Below are positions 1 to 11,330 of a stretch of 64,000 nt of DNA, one piece after another (within the stretch, counting starts at the first letter, position 1; each line of letters begins with the position of its first letter). This DNA comes from Dactylis glomerata (lineage: Eukaryota; Streptophyta; Magnoliopsida; Poales; Poaceae), in contig QXEO01000873.1 in NCBI GenBank assembly GCA_007115705.1, positions 682,001 through 746,000 of the forward strand. The letters are read 5' to 3'. Made by a program: the position numbers and the translations under genes. Below the pieces are notes generated by a model, which had not been told where the DNA came from, made no database searches, and saw only the letters and a program-made list of their open reading frames with translations.

Positions 1-1609
1 GTGTAGATTGGCACTTTTTGCCATTTGAATTTCATTTCAAAACTTTGTACAATAACACCATGATATTATTGCATATATCGTTTCTACTATTTCCAAGGAT
101 TCCAGGGATACCAAATTTGCAAAATTTGGCCAAGTAGATTATTTTATATACAATTTACAAGATTAGGACCAAATCTGTGATTTGAATTTGAATTTAAAAT
201 CAAAAATTGACTCGGTTGACTGGGGGGACTGACTGGGCTGCGACGTGGCACGATGCCATTGGTTAGTACCAGTTCGGGTTAGAGGTTCTAATCTTGACCG
301 TGAGATGTAGATCCAACGGATAGAGAAGATGGGGGAGGAGAGGTCTCACCGGCGAGGGAGGATTTCCCGGCGAGGGTGCTGGTGGTGGTCATCGGCGGCG
401 AGGCTCCGGTGGCTAAGATGGCGAGGAAGACGCGGACGAGATGCAGAAGGCAATGGCGAGCTCGTATCCTTGATCAGCGTTGACGAATGCGTCCCGTGAC
501 GAGGCCGGAGGGCGGCTGGAGTCGGCGGCGACTTTGGGTGTCACCGACGGGCTCGTTCCGCTGCGATTTTGGGCAAGCCCGGGCGTCAGTACAAGCGCAA
601 GAGAGAGAGGAATGGAGAGAGGTCGAAGAGGGAGGCGGGGTTCCTCAACTGTGCTGGATTTGGTGGAGATCGACGGCGGTTTCTGTGGACTCCGGCGAGT
701 AATTACGTCGGTCTGGAGTCACAATCGAGCGTGAGAGATTGGGGAGAATGGAGAGGAGGGGCAGGGGAATAGAGTGGATATGGCGCGGGTGCTGTTCGGC
801 CTCTGGGTCGTGCGGGGGAAAATGGGGAGGAAGCGGGGTGGCGGTTCCAGGGATGGGGTGCGGTTGGGGGAGATGAACCTGGCCGGTGGGTCCCGGTTGT
901 CAGCACGGAAGAAAAAGAAAAAGAGAAAGAAAAAGGGGAGAGAGAGGGAGTGATTCGGGTGGGCTGCTGCGGGTTGGATCGCTGGGCTGGCCTGGGCCTT
1001 TTGCGCCGGGTTGGCCCAGTTTGCTGCTGTCTCTTTTTTTTGTTCTGAAACTTTTCCAATTTCCTATTTTATGAATTGTTTTATATCTCTAACATTTGGA
1101 TATCAAATGCATTCAAACAAGTTTCTAAATTTTTGTAAAATCCAACACTACATTTTAAAACAGTAATGAGGCATTTTTCATGAACCAAAAATCATTTTCA
1201 AGAAGATCCTTTTAAATTGGTCAAAATGCTTTATTTTGCATAAAGCAAAATGTCGGATTAGGGTTTGAAAATAATCCTTTTAAAATAAGAGGATAATACT
1301 TTATAAAATATTATTTTCAAATTGTCTTCAAATCACCTTTTGCAATGCAAACCTTTTGACAATAGAATCACTTTAGAAGGTAGTCCTTTGCAAGTAGCTT
1401 GCATAGGTTTGAATAAAAGAAGGAAAATAATATATTGTAACTTTATTTTCTCAAAGGAATTCTTCAAGAAATACTAGGAAGTTTATAATAGTTTTATATT
1501 TGAGCCTTTTAAATAAACTCAAAAAGTTTTAAATCCTTGTGAAAATTAAATCAATGCAAATAAAACAAATTTTTTTATCCAAAATTTGATAAAAACTTGG
1601 GATGTTACA
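1..1609 (-). repeat. Tekay-like Ty3/gypsy LTR, truncated by the window edge
   Basis: Read on the minus strand the sequence begins at 1609 with TGTAACATCCCA, the same terminal motif as the LTRs of the element at 15581-23632. It then runs through an AT-rich stretch (about 1060-1600) into a GC-rich stretch (about 300-1060). The frames seen in the GC-rich part are low-complexity Pro/Arg/Ser and are not convincing genes. The abutting sequence from 1610 belongs to a different element, so 1609 is an insertion boundary. Whether this is a solo LTR or the 5' LTR of a full element cannot be told, because the other side lies outside the window. Confidence 0.6.
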
Positions 1610-1703
1610 TGACTTTTTCTGGATAGGACTGAAAACAAAAACGAATTGTGGAGATGGATTTGTGGATGCTCACCGAGTAAACCGTGGAAATCTGATACCA
1701 AGA
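1610..1703 (-). mobile_element. Leader fragment and PBS of CRM-like copy C
   Basis: This short stretch matches the leaders just upstream of the PBS in elements A, B and G (shared words ttttctggatagg and gatgctcaccgagtaaac). It ends in the complement of a primer binding site, tctgatacca at 1691-1700, which on the minus strand reads TGGTATCAGA, complementary to the 3' end of initiator tRNA-Met. The rest of copy C was displaced by the LTR ending at 1609. Confidence 0.7.
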
Positions 1704-2654
1704 TGATATGGGGTGTCCCGATCTTCTCGTGAGCGATGCGATGGTGATGATGGCAGCGGATGAATGTCGGGGATAACTTGGTGTCACCGGTGAACTCTCC
1801 TCGCTTGAACCCTGATGCCAATGCAACAGCTCTCAAACCCTGTAGGATATTCACGACTCCACACACTTGTGCACATAGCCGTCGACCACTAAATGGTAGT
1901 TTGCAATCTACTAATTCCCAGTGGAACAACAGATTACTCTAAACTTGCAGTAGTATAATTCTCCCAATCGATGAATTGGCGAGAGGAATTCAAGATGAAT
2001 GCTTGCAGCAGTTCAACAAGAGTATTTTGTCTAAAACATGGTCTAACCCTAATTGAGGGGGCGCCCAGGGGTACTTATAGGTGGCCGGGCATCCTCAGCA
2101 AAGACCTGGCCCAAAACATGCCTGGTTTGGGCCCAAACTGACTCGGTTTGACTCAAACGGGTACATACCGACCCATATATGGGTTCGGCCTAATTTTAGC
2201 ACGCAGGCCAAGTGTATAGCGTGCCTTAGACGTGTAGACATCGTGTCGTAGGCAGTCCTAGTGCGCCATCACGTGCTCGTGCTCATCCAGACTCGGTCTG
2301 CTTCACGTGGTGATGTTCTCCATGCTTGTGGCGCCGGCCTCCCTCTCCTCCCTCGCGCTCTCTTGCTTGATCACCACGTCGTGCTCCATGTGTTGCATCT
2401 CCTCGCTCCCTCAAACCCCTTCTTCTCCAATGAACCTAATCATACATATGAACAAAGACTTAGGCAATATAAAATTCTCATTACAATAAATATCAGATTC
2501 AGCAAGGAGTGAGTTCACCTGCTGTTGTAACAACTTAGCACGGGCTCGAGTAATTGGTCCAATCCTGATCTCATCATTGGACTTATCTTGATCAGCAACA
2601 ATAGGATCATCAACAGTAGGTGGAGATGGCTGTGTAGTAGGGATGTCCTCATCA
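1704..2654 (-). repeat. 5' LTR of CRM-like copy C
   Basis: The 951-bp LTR reads TGATGAGGACAT... to ...CCCCATATCA on the minus strand. The termini, length and internal landmarks (a GGCCCAAA-rich promoter zone, and a coding tail with the ITRARAK motif near 2540) match the LTRs of A and B. The PBS lies directly outside at 1691-1700. The right-hand target duplication would begin gtcaa at 2655; its partner is lost. Confidence 0.8.
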
Positions 2655-3993
2655 GTCAATGTACAAAATTTCTGCAGAATAATTCGTACCAAAACTTGGA
2701 CAAAGAAACACGGACTGAGACCAAGCTCATGGCTGAGAGTGGGCGCGCAGGCTTGCAGGCAGCACGGACGGCTATCAAGTCTTGGCCCCCTTTTTTGTAT
2801 GCAAACGGCTCGATCTATGCGAACAGAAGGTCTGTGTAGGACAAACACTTGACAGCGATCCCGCGAGCGCCCGCGGTGCTGGGACACGCCCGACCACAGA
2901 CTGCCTCTGTGGTGAAGTGCGCGAGTGAGGCTGGTAGTCCTGGCGATCCTCCTGGCGATCGCGCCCACGGCGACGTTCCACACAAGAGCGATCAGCTGGG
3001 CCGGCCCGCTAGGCAGACCATGCGGGAGCGAGTCCCGGGCGAGCGATCCCAGGCGGGTCTCGCTCGAGGACAGAGTCGGTCTGACCCAAGGCGCGCGGGG
3101 CAAGCGATCTGCTTTTTTTTTCTGATCGATCGCTGCAAATCTAGCAATGAATCTTTGATCGATTGGACTCTGGAAAAATACGACCTGGCCTTCTGCACGC
3201 GATCCCAATCCTGATCCCGATCCTGGAATAGCGATCAGCCTTGAAGCGGGGGATTGCCTGGACTCCAATTGATCTTGACGACTATCGAGGCCAGCGCCAA
3301 TCAACAAAGAAAATAGCGATCTGAAAACTGCTCGAGAAGGAAGAACAATCTGAAACCAATCTGATCTAAAAATTGTTCAGGAAAAAGAACAATTTGCAGA
3401 TCAACCAATCAACAGAACACACTCGCAGTGATAAACCCGGTAATCTGATACCACATGATAAGGATCAGGCCGGTGATCCTTGAGTTTTGTCCCGATCTTT
3501 CACAGCGAGTCAAACCAGATAGAAATCTTCCAATAACGCGAAGAACGTCACCTGAAGAAGAGGAACGAATCCAGCAAGCAACATGATGAAGATCACCACG
3601 CTTCAAACCTGAGCCTGATAATTCATGATGAACACAAGAACCCTCGCAGCAATCTTTATTTGATAACACGGCAGTGCCATTTTCCTAGAGGGATGATATA
3701 CGGTGGAGCACACGATAGTTTTAGACTAAACAACTGAACTCCTCTAAACCCTTGATGGCTGGCCTCCTTATATAGACGACCAAAAAACTATTGGGCTTGG
3801 ATAGGCCCAAACCCAACACACACAAAAACCCTAAGTGGCCAATAACATAAACAGATATGTAAATTGCTGACACAACCTTAGACTAAATTATTTCATATCG
3901 TAGGTCATCCTGGCATGCCAATCTGCAGCGAGCTTCCCTCATCTTGGTGGAGTCCTGAAATTGGGCTTCACCTCCTCCTTCATGCCCATATCA
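2655..3993 (-). mobile_element. Partial LTR retrotransposon, family D (leader plus 5' LTR)
   Basis: A PBS complement, tctgatacca, is at 3444-3453, two bases from an LTR at 3456-3993. The 2655-3443 stretch is therefore the untranslated leader of a minus-strand element. It is rich in GCGATC words and poly-T, like the leaders of A and G. No gag or pol of this family is present, because copy C interrupts it at 2654. The right end sits in the integrase of the Tat-like element, where the target duplication would be cttat at 3994. Confidence 0.65.
3456..3993 (-). repeat. 5' LTR of family D element
   Basis: The 538-bp LTR starts TGATATGGGC on the minus strand (ending at 3993) and finishes ...GATCCTTATCA at 3456. 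It is a reverse-oriented relative of the solo LTR at 8015-8573. A TATA-like CTATATAAG lies at 3767-3775 on the minus strand. Confidence 0.8.
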
Positions 3994-4607
3994 CTTATGC
4001 CGGCCAAGACCAAGCTGTTTGCCTTGTCGACTTGTCCGTTTTGCCGCAGAATTTTGTGAAGTCTGCAAAGACGCCCTTTACAAAGTTTGTCCAACCGGAT
4101 GCCCTTCTGGTTGTAGAAGTCTGCGAAGATGACCTTTGCAAAGTTTGTCCCATTGTCGGTGATGATGCTATGCGGGAGCCCATATTTCACGATGATCTCG
4201 TTGAAGAACTTGATGGTTGACAAGCCGTCAAGCTTCTTGATTGGCTTGGCTTTAATCCACTTCATGAACTTGTCCACTGCTACCAGGAGATGCGTCAAGC
4301 CCCCGGGTGCCGTCTTGAATGGCCCTACCATGTCGAGGCCCTAGACGATGAATGGCCAGGTGAGAGGAATGGTCTTGAGGGCTGCTGCTGGAGTGTGTCT
4401 CTTCTTGGAGAAGCGTTGACAGCCGTTGCACGACTTCACTAGCCATTCTGCATCCTTTAAGGCTATTGGCCAATAGAATCCATGGCGGAAAGCTTTGGCC
4501 ACTAAGGCTCTGGAAGATGCGTGATGACCACACTCCCCTTGATGTGTCTCTCTCAGCAGCTCTCGACCTTCTTTCGGCTCGATGCACTTCTGGTAGATTC
4601 CTGACAC
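3994..4607 (-). pseudogene. Integrase fragment of element E
   Basis: Two minus-strand frames separated by a stop near 4340 encode a retroviral-type integrase. The first (4607-4341) shows the zinc-binding half, with His residues in ETHQGECGHH and the CNGCQRF Cys pair. The second (4331 leftwards) shows the catalytic core, with Asp in VAVDKF and Asp in ITDNGTNF. The expected catalytic Glu position reads NGQVDKANS, so it is Asp here. Coding similarity stops at 3994, where the family D LTR begins, so the C-terminal domain is missing. Integrase would insert cDNA into chromatin; this copy is dead. Confidence 0.8.
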
Positions 4608-4949
4608 ACTGCGCTTGTACAGCTTGATTTTGATGAAGGTGTATGCTCGTACACGGCGCTGAAGCCGCCTGGCCTCTGTTTTGCTTGCTGGCAGGTCCCT
4701 AGAAAGGAGGCAGTTGGAGAAAGGCTCTGCCCAAGATGGTATCTCTCTGATGTGGAAGACACTTGCGACTAGTGGATCTGCAGCCCCCAGGCCTGCTGAC
4801 GTGCCGGCTTCATCGGGTTGGCCGGCTGCCGGTGTCTACTTGGAGACGGCAACCCCGGTACATAGATGGAGTTGGATTCTGGCGACAGCCTGATGGAGGG
4901 CTTGCGGATTATCTCCAGCAATACTCCAGCGGGAATTGCTTTCCTGGTG

Positions 4950-5235
4950 GAGCCAATCTTGGATAGTTGATCTACTTTGTCGTTATTCGCTTGGGGAATG
5001 TGATGGAACTCGCAGCCCTCAAAGAATCCGTCGAGCAGCTAGATGAAGAAGCGGTAAGAGGCCATGTTGGCGTCCTTGGCATCCCTATCTCCTGAAACTT
5101 GATGCACCATGAGGTCTGAGTCTCCAAAATAGAGGATCCTCCGGATTCCAATCTCCTTGGCAAAGCTTAAGCCATCGAAGTCCCCGCGCATCTTGGAGCC
5201 ATCAAAGTTCATCCGCCAATGTGTGGAATCTAGAG
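4950..5235 (-). pseudogene. Archaeal-type RNase H (aRH) remnant of element E
   Basis: Following the RT-linked RNase H on the minus strand, a second RNase H-like stretch can be read. It begins around WRMNFDGSKM (near 5220), continues with AKEIGIRRIL and GDSDLMVHQV, and ends around HHIPQANNDKVDQLSK. A second RNase H after the first is characteristic of the Tat lineage. The domain is shortened after its first acidic motif and has an in-frame stop near 5040, so it is non-functional. The assignment rests on motif order and family knowledge. Confidence 0.6.
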
Positions 5236-5248
5236 CCAGAGGCTGGTA

Positions 5249-6840
5249 CTAATTCTCTGCCCAATCGACGAAGAAGTTAGCCAGAATTTGGGACTTGATC
5301 GTTGTCCTTGGCTTGTATTGGATCATATGGGCTGCCAGCTCAATCGCCCATTTGACCACTCTGCCGGTTGCATCTTTGCAGCCGATGATATCCGAGAGTA
5401 GAGTAGTGCTCACCACTATGATGGTGTGCTCCTCGAAGTAGTGCTTTAGCTTCTTGGCTGCCATGTACACGCTGTACGCCATCTTTTGATAGTGCAGGTA
5501 GTTTTGCTTGGAAAGTGTGAGTACTTCGCTCAGATAGTACACAGGACGCTGTACCGACAGCTCTTTCCCCTCCTCGGCTCGCTCTACCACAATCACAACG
5601 CATACGACTCGTGGAGTGGCTGTGATGTACAACAACATGGGCTCTCGTGGAGCCGGCGCAACAAAGATTGGTGCTGTGGACAGAGCATGCTTGAGGTTGT
5701 TGAAGGCATCATCGGCATGCTGCGACCAGATGAAATGATCAGTCTTCTTCATCAGTTGGTACAGCGGCATCGCCTTTTCTCCTAGCCGGCTGACGATACG
5801 GCAGACTGAGGCCAAGCAGTCGGAAAACTTTTGCACGCCCTTGAGCTTGGTGGGCGGCTCTAGGGCCTTGATGGATTTTATCTTCGAGGGGTTTGCCTCG
5901 AACCCTTGCTGGAAACAATATAACCAAGGAGTTGTCCAGCCGACACGCCAGAGGTTCACTTCTCAGGGTTGAGCTTCATGCATTAACAGTACAGGTTCAT
6001 AAATGTTTCCCTGAGATCATCGAGGAGTGTGCCGCTCTGCTTGGACTTCACCACCACGTCGTCCATGTACGCATGCATGTTCCGCCCTATCTTCTCATGC
6101 ATGCACCACTGCATTGTCGCTGGTAAGTAGCTCCAGCATGCTTCAAGCCAAAAGGCATGGTGACATAGCAGTAGGCTCCGTACGGGGTGATGAACAACGT
6201 CTTTATCTGGTCAGGCTCATACAGCGGGATCTGATGGTAGCCTGAGTAGGCGACAAGAAACGACAGCAGGTCACAGCCGGTTGTAGAATCTATCACCTGA
6301 TCAATGCATGGTAACACGAAGGGATCCTTGTGACAAGCCTTGTTGAAGCTTGTGTAATCGATACACATGCGCCAAGTATTGTTCTTCTTCAGGACCAGGA
6401 CTGGATTCACTAACCAGTCTGGGTAAAACACTTCCATGATGAAGTCCACTGTGAGGAGTCGGGCAATCTCTTCACCAATGGCCTTCCTTTTCTCCTCAGC
6501 AAAACGCCGCAATGGTTGGCCAGCTCCCTCGGTACACCTGGGATGTCCTTTGGAGACCATGCGAAGATGTCCCGATTCTCACGGAGGAAGCTGCTGAGTT
6601 CGCTTTCCTATTTAGCGGAGAGGCCGGCGCCGATGGTGATGACCTTGGCTGGCTCGTCCACGTCTAGTGGGATCTTCTTTGTGTCATTGGATGGCTGGAA
6701 CTGCTGCAGCGGTGACTGGCAAGCCGGCATGTCTTGCTGAGTCAACGCCACATGGTGGAGGAGCTGCCGTTTCTCCTCAGCAATGACCAACGCCTCGGCC
6801 AGTTTCGAGCTGGCCCTTGCGCACTCCATCAATTTCTGTA
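5249..6840 (-). pseudogene. Reverse transcriptase and RNase H remnant of element E
   Basis: Minus-strand frames 6840-6608, 6560-6087 and 5959-5249 together give a Tat-type RT. The pre-RT linker with KKIPLDVDEPAK comes first, then fingers/palm with WRMCIDYTSFNKACHKDPF and YVTMPFGLKHAGATYQR. The catalytic YMDD (codons at 6058-6069) is intact, followed by the connection and RNase H region with QRPVYYLSEVL and HYFEEHTIIVV. Stops fall near 6600 and 5980, and the frame changes near 6087. The first RNase H Asp is replaced: the ITATPRVV stretch lacks the usual acidic residue. RT would copy element RNA to cDNA; this copy cannot. Confidence 0.85.
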
Positions 6841-6846
6841 GCATCC

Positions 6847-8805
6847 TGATGACCCACAAGTATAGGGGATCGCAACAGTCTTCGAGGGAAGTAAAACCCA
6901 AATTTATTGATTTGACACAAGGGGAGCCAAAGAATATTTATAAACCTTAACAGATGAGTTGTCAATTCAGCTGCACCTGGAAACAGACTTGTTCGCAACG
7001 GTTTATTAGTAGCAACAGTTTTATAGTGGTGATAATGGTGAAACAGTAACAGCAGTAGTAAAATAAAAGCGGTAATAGTAGCAATAGTAAATAGTAGGAT
7101 GAAATACTGTAGGCATAGGGATGGATGTACGGGCGTTGCATAGATAAGATAATTCATGAAATCAGTGAGACATGGGCATTGCAGATAAATAATATAAAGC
7201 ATCCTAGTACTAACAATCATAGGCATGTGTTCCGTATATAGTCGTACGTGCTCGCAATGAGAAACTTGCACGACATCTTTTGTCCTACCAGCCTGTTGCA
7301 GCAGGGCCTCAAGGGAAACTACTGGTAATTAAGGTACTCCTTTTAATAAAGTACCGGAGCAAAGCATTAGCACTTGGTGAACACATGTGATCCTCACATC
7401 ATAGCCATCCCCTCCGGTTATCCCAATTTCTGTCACTTTGGGGCCTCAGGTTCCGAACAACAATATGTGTATACAACTTGTAGGTAAGACCATAAACAAC
7501 AAATATCATCATAAAACAATAACAAGTTCAGATCTGAAATCATGGCACTCAGGCCCAAAGTGACAAGCATTAAGCACAACAAGTTGCAACAATGTCATAA
7601 GCACTAATAAAAGATACTAGGCACTATGCCCTAACAATCTCATAGCAAATTACATGAATGATCTCATCCAATCCCTACCATCCCCATCACCTACAGCAGG
7701 AATTACTCACACATGGATGAGGGAGTCATGGATGGTTGATGGAGAGACGTCGGTGATGATGGTGATGAAGATCTCCTCCAAATCCCTGTCCCGGCAGGGT
7801 GCCAGAACGGAGTTTCTGGTTCCGAATCGCGGTTTCTGATGGTGGTAGCGTAGCGGAAGTCTATCTGGGAAAAACGCCGAACCCTTGCTGTTTTCAGGTC
7901 ATCAGGTATACGTAGGCGGAAGGAGGGGTCGAGGCGACCGCCGAGGCGGCCTCACAACAGGTGGGTGTGGCTAGGGCTGGGCCACGCCCCCTGTTGGTGA
8001 GCCCAGGCCACTTCTGATATGGGCACGACGGAGGAGGTGAAGCCCAATTTCAGGACTCCACCAAGATGAGGGAAGCTCGTTGCATATTGGCACGCCAGGA
8101 CAACCTATGATCTGTAATAATTAGTCTAAGGTTGTGTCAGCAATTTATATTCATGCCTATGTTATTTCGTAGCTAGGTCTAGTTGTGGGCCACCTAGGTT
8201 TTATTGTGTGTTTTGGGTTTGGGCCTGTCCAAGCCCAACAGTTTTCTGGCCATCTATATAAGGAGGCCAGCAGTCTAGGGTTTAGGGAGTTCAGTTGTTT
8301 AGTCAAAAACCATCGTGTGCTCCACCGTGTATCATCCCTCCGGGGAAACGGCGCTGCCGTGTTATATCTAATAAAGATTGCTGCGAGGGTTCTTGCGTTA
8401 TCAAGGATTATCGAGCTGTGGTTTGAGGCGTGGTGATCTTCATCGCGTTGCTTGCTGGATTCGTTCCTCGTCTTTAGGTGACGTTCTTCGCGTTGTTGGA
8501 AGATTTCTATCTGGTTTGACTCGCTGTGAAAGATCGGGACAAAACACAAGGATCACCGGTGTGATCCTTATCAACTTCCCCCCTTCATCTCTCCTTCTGG
8601 CTCCGTGGGTCTTCTGGCAAAATAGAATTTTTGCAATATTTTCTGGGATTTTTCCTGAAAGTTGGATTTCTGCACAAAAATGAGACACCAGAGCAATTCT
8701 GCTGAAAACAGCGTTAGTCTGTGTTAGTTGTATTCAAAACACACAAATTAGAGGAGAAACAATAGCAAAAGTGTTCAGGAAAGTAGATATGTTTTGGACG
8801 TAGCA
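6847..8805 (-). repeat. Athila-like solo LTR interrupting element E
   Basis: The plus strand opens TGATGACCCACAAGTATAGG at 6847 and closes with ggacgtagca at 8805. It is flanked by the perfect 5-bp duplication CATCC (6842-6846 and 8806-8810). The opening motif is the complement of a widespread Triticeae Athila-type LTR 3' end (Sabrina/WHAM style, recalled, not searched). No PBS or internal region adjoins it, so it is a solo LTR left by LTR-LTR recombination. Removing the nested 559-bp LTR at 8015-8573 and its duplication leaves about 1.4 kb. Confidence 0.85.
8015..8573 (+). repeat. Solo LTR of family D nested in the Athila-like solo LTR
   Basis: The 559-bp LTR runs from TGATATGGGC to ...GATCCTTATCA and is flanked by the perfect duplication ACTTC (8010-8014 and 8574-8578). 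It is the same family as the inverted LTR at 3456-3993, here on the plus strand. A TATA-like CTATATAAGG lies at 8254-8263. No internal sequence remains. Confidence 0.9.
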
Positions 8806-8810
8806 CATCC

Positions 8811-9300
8811 CGAGATTGTGATCACGCCGTGAGGGCCCGAGAGCTTCATCTTGAGGTACGTGTAATGAGGCACGGCCATGAACTTGGCCAGGGCTACCAA
8901 GTAGCACGTGGTATGGACTGCTGATGTCCACCACCTCGAACCAGATGGGCTCACGGCGGCTATTGCCCTTCTCCCCGAACAACACCTCCAACTGAATCCT
9001 TCCCATGGGGGAGCATGAATGCCCTAGCACAATGCCATGGAAGGTGAGCCGGCTGGGCTTCAGTTGGGCCCATCCCAGCTTCTCCATCGAGCTCCGGTAT
9101 AGGAGGTTGATGCTGCTGCCTCCATCGATGAGCACACGCGAGAAGCGGCAGGTATGCGTATCAGAGAACACAATGGGATCCAGGACCAGAGCGTACTCCC
9201 CGGGACTAGGCATGAGCGGCGGATGATCCTCGCGCCCCCACGTGATGGACGCCTCAGACCAGTGCATGAACCGGGGCTCCGGTGGCACGATGGCGCTTAC
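8811..9300 (-). pseudogene. Aspartic protease domain of element E
   Basis: On the minus strand a frame from about 9300 encodes the gag-protease junction (HWSEASITWGREDHPP). The retropepsin active-site loop LIDGGSSINLLY follows, with the catalytic Asp and the Ser of the DGGS loop intact, and then YHVLLGSPG, the usual second conserved block. Coding similarity ends at 8811, exactly where the Athila-like solo LTR begins. This protease would cleave the element's own polyprotein. The remainder of pol resumes at 6840, beyond the insertion. Confidence 0.8.
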
Positions 9301-9311
9301 CTCGGCTTCGT

Positions 9312-10557
9312 ACTAGAGGTCATTCCTCTTGTCCTTCTCCAGAGTGCTAAAGACATGGTACTGCTCGACGATGGCGGGATAATCGTCCTTGCCCTGGTCT
9401 GCCGCCAGAGCCAGCTCGTGCTCGTGGTCCTCCTGATCCTCAGCCGGCTGCTCTGGTGGTGGCCCAGGCAATTGGCGGGCGCGCTGTTCAAGCTCCTTGA
9501 TGAAGCTGCACTAACATGTGGAGTGGGTTGCCACCCTGCCGGGGGAGCTATGGAAGTTGCATGGCTGGTCCAGCGCTGCCTGGATGGTGTATTTGTCCTC
9601 TTTGCGCCTCTGACCGTTGCCGGTAGCCCCGAGCCTCCTTGGTCAGCCACCACCCATTTCGAGCTAGTGGAGCTCTTGGTGAGCGCCTCCTTGAAGTCGA
9701 GCCATAGGTTGACGTGGAGAGCCCGCTGGCTCGGATGAGTGGCTGGTGGCCCTGTGCTCCTGATCCAGCTGCGGGAGCTGGGTCTCGATAGTGTCGGCCA
9801 TAGCTGCCAGACCGTTGGGCACGGTGACCTCCATCGCTCCTGCCTGGAACGCAGTTGCTTCGACAGTGATCCTCTTGGCCTGGATTGGGTGATGATGCCT
9901 ATTGCGCCTGAGGCCTGCTTGGACCCGCAGCAGGGGGTCCGCAGTTGCATTGCGGGCCGTGAGCTTCTTCGGCCATTGCAGGACCCTGCACAGCGTAGAA
10001 CGCGGAGCGCGGAACTCACGCGACGCCAGTTATCTTCGATATCGGTCGCTTTGCCGAGGAGAGCGTTGCTCGTCCGCTCCAGGGCCTTGGCGGCCTTGAT
10101 GGGGTCAATGGTGAGGTCATGTGGTGCGCGCAGGTCCACGATGGTGACGTCCATGGTGTCCTGCTCTGGGAGCGGAGCGGCTTGCTCCTGTGGAAGAAGG
10201 CGTTTGAATGGCAGGCGCGCCGTGCGCGGTAAGTCACTGCCTTCCTTGTCCCCCAGGGCTAGCACCTCGACCATGGCACCAAGGTCGCTGCTTTCGCTGC
10301 AACTCGAGCCTGCATCACTGAGAGGATCAGAGATGTCGGTTACCTCCTCTAGGAACGGCTTGGTGACGACGACGTAGAAGCGGTGACCGCCAACATCGAG
10401 GAAGGACCACAGTCGTTGAAGCCGTCCTCAAAGCAGGCGAGGTTGTCGTTGACGCAGTCGATGGTGCCAAACATCAGGACAAGGCCTGAGCCCACCTTCT
10501 CGCCAAAAGTCAATGGAGATCCCGACAAGAACTTCACTCCGGTCGCTGTCACATGTT
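9312..10557 (-). pseudogene. Gag remnant of element E
   Basis: Minus-strand coding signal runs leftwards from the PBS. The N-terminal part (near 10380-10000) contains TKPFLEEVTDISDPL and KALERTSNALLGKA, which resemble the start of Tat-lineage gag. The part near 9600-9312 holds a degenerate Cys/His segment and an acidic linker that meets protease. The central capsid block normally seen in this lineage is not recognisable, so a deletion is likely. The frame shifts more than once, and stops fall near 9312 and 9515. Confidence 0.55.
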
Positions 10558-10575
10558 GCCCCACGGTGGGCGCCA
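10558..10575 (-). other. Primer binding site of element E
   Basis: The minus strand reads TGGCGCCCACCGTGGGGC immediately inside the LTR that starts at 10578. This TGGCGCC-type PBS is typical of Tat/Athila-branch elements and differs from the TGGTATCA PBS used by the CRM-like and Tekay-like elements here. Confidence 0.75.
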
Positions 10576-10577
10576 AC

Positions 10578-11330
10578 TGTCATGGTATTTTACAGATAGT
10601 AGCCATGTGGGATGGCTTATCGAGAGGGCTCATCGGAGTACAGCGACGGGTCCGGTTGGAGATGGGCAGTGACAACACGAGCACGTACCCACGTTTAGGG
10701 CCCTTCTCGCCGGAGGTAAAACCCCTACGTCCTGCTTGTTATTTATTACGAGCACACAGTGGCTACAATGCTCCTTGAGCTGTGTTGTCTAGATGTAGAA
10801 GAAGACTAGATCGATCCCCCTCATCTAAGGGTCCAGACCCCCTTATATAGGCATGGGCCTGGTTACATGGTTTGGTCCGGCTGCCGGGCAGCCGGCTCCA
10901 TAGTGGCGATGACGTTGGCATGAGCCCCTCTTCTCATGCTCCTCCTCTGCGGTGCAGGTCGCTTTATAAAGTAATCATGTCCCCCTGGTTGGCATACCCA
11001 TGGTATATGCCTGACCTCCCCTCGGATACTTCCGTTGGAGGTTGCTTTATTGGGCTGGTAGGTGGCGACGGCACCATGGCCAGCGTCACCGTGGTCTTCG
11101 ATCTTTGCCATTTTTGTCTGGTACCTGCAGGCTTTTATAAAGTGTTGTTTAGAAGCTGCTTTATAGCTGCTGGCTCAAGCCATCAGCAGAGAGAACCCTG
11201 ACCACTGTTGGCGCAGCCGGCCCTTCAGGCCGAGCCAGCCTCGCTGGCCGGTTCTCGTTCTGATCCCTGGGATGCCAGCCGGCAGGTCACTCTGCCTTTG
11301 GCCTACCCAGGTGGTTATCCCCACGGCACA
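10578..11330 (-). repeat. 5' LTR of element E (outer end tentative)
   Basis: The inner edge is fixed by the PBS; in plus orientation the LTR starts TGTCATGG at 10578. A TATA-like CTATATAAGG on the minus strand lies at 10841-10850. The outer edge is set at ...CACGGCACA (11330) because a TG...CA pair and a change in composition occur there. No second LTR is available to prove it. Confidence 0.45.
10841..10850 (-). promoter_or_regulatory. TATA-like element in LTR of element E
   Basis: CTATATAAGG on the minus strand lies upstream of the PBS, at a distance expected for an LTR promoter. No experimental support. Confidence 0.4.

Larger units (their letters stand above)
3994..11330 (-). mobile_element. 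Decayed Tat/Retand-like Ty3/gypsy element E
   Basis: On the minus strand the order is LTR (10578 to about 11330), PBS (10558-10575), gag remnant, protease, RT, RNase H, a second archaeal-type RNase H and integrase. This is the arrangement of the Tat lineage (RIRE2/Grande relatives). The element is split by the solo LTR at 6847-8805 and lacks its 3' end because family D inserted at 3993/3994. All coding segments carry stops or frame changes. The outer LTR boundary at 11330 is a guess from a TG...CA pair. Confidence 0.75.

Noticed and set aside
703..1059. 118-codon minus frame and neighbours in the GC-rich part of the first LTR
   Set aside because: Ser/Pro/Arg low complexity within an LTR, with overlapping open frames on both strands; no domain.
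2411..3307. 298-codon minus frame
   Set aside because: It spans the boundary between copy C's LTR (to 2654) and the leader of D, so it is a chimera of an LTR coding tail and untranslated sequence.
9739..10377. 212-codon plus frame over the gag region of element E
   Set aside because: Opposite strand to readable gag; the open state follows from GC-rich coding sequence on the minus strand.
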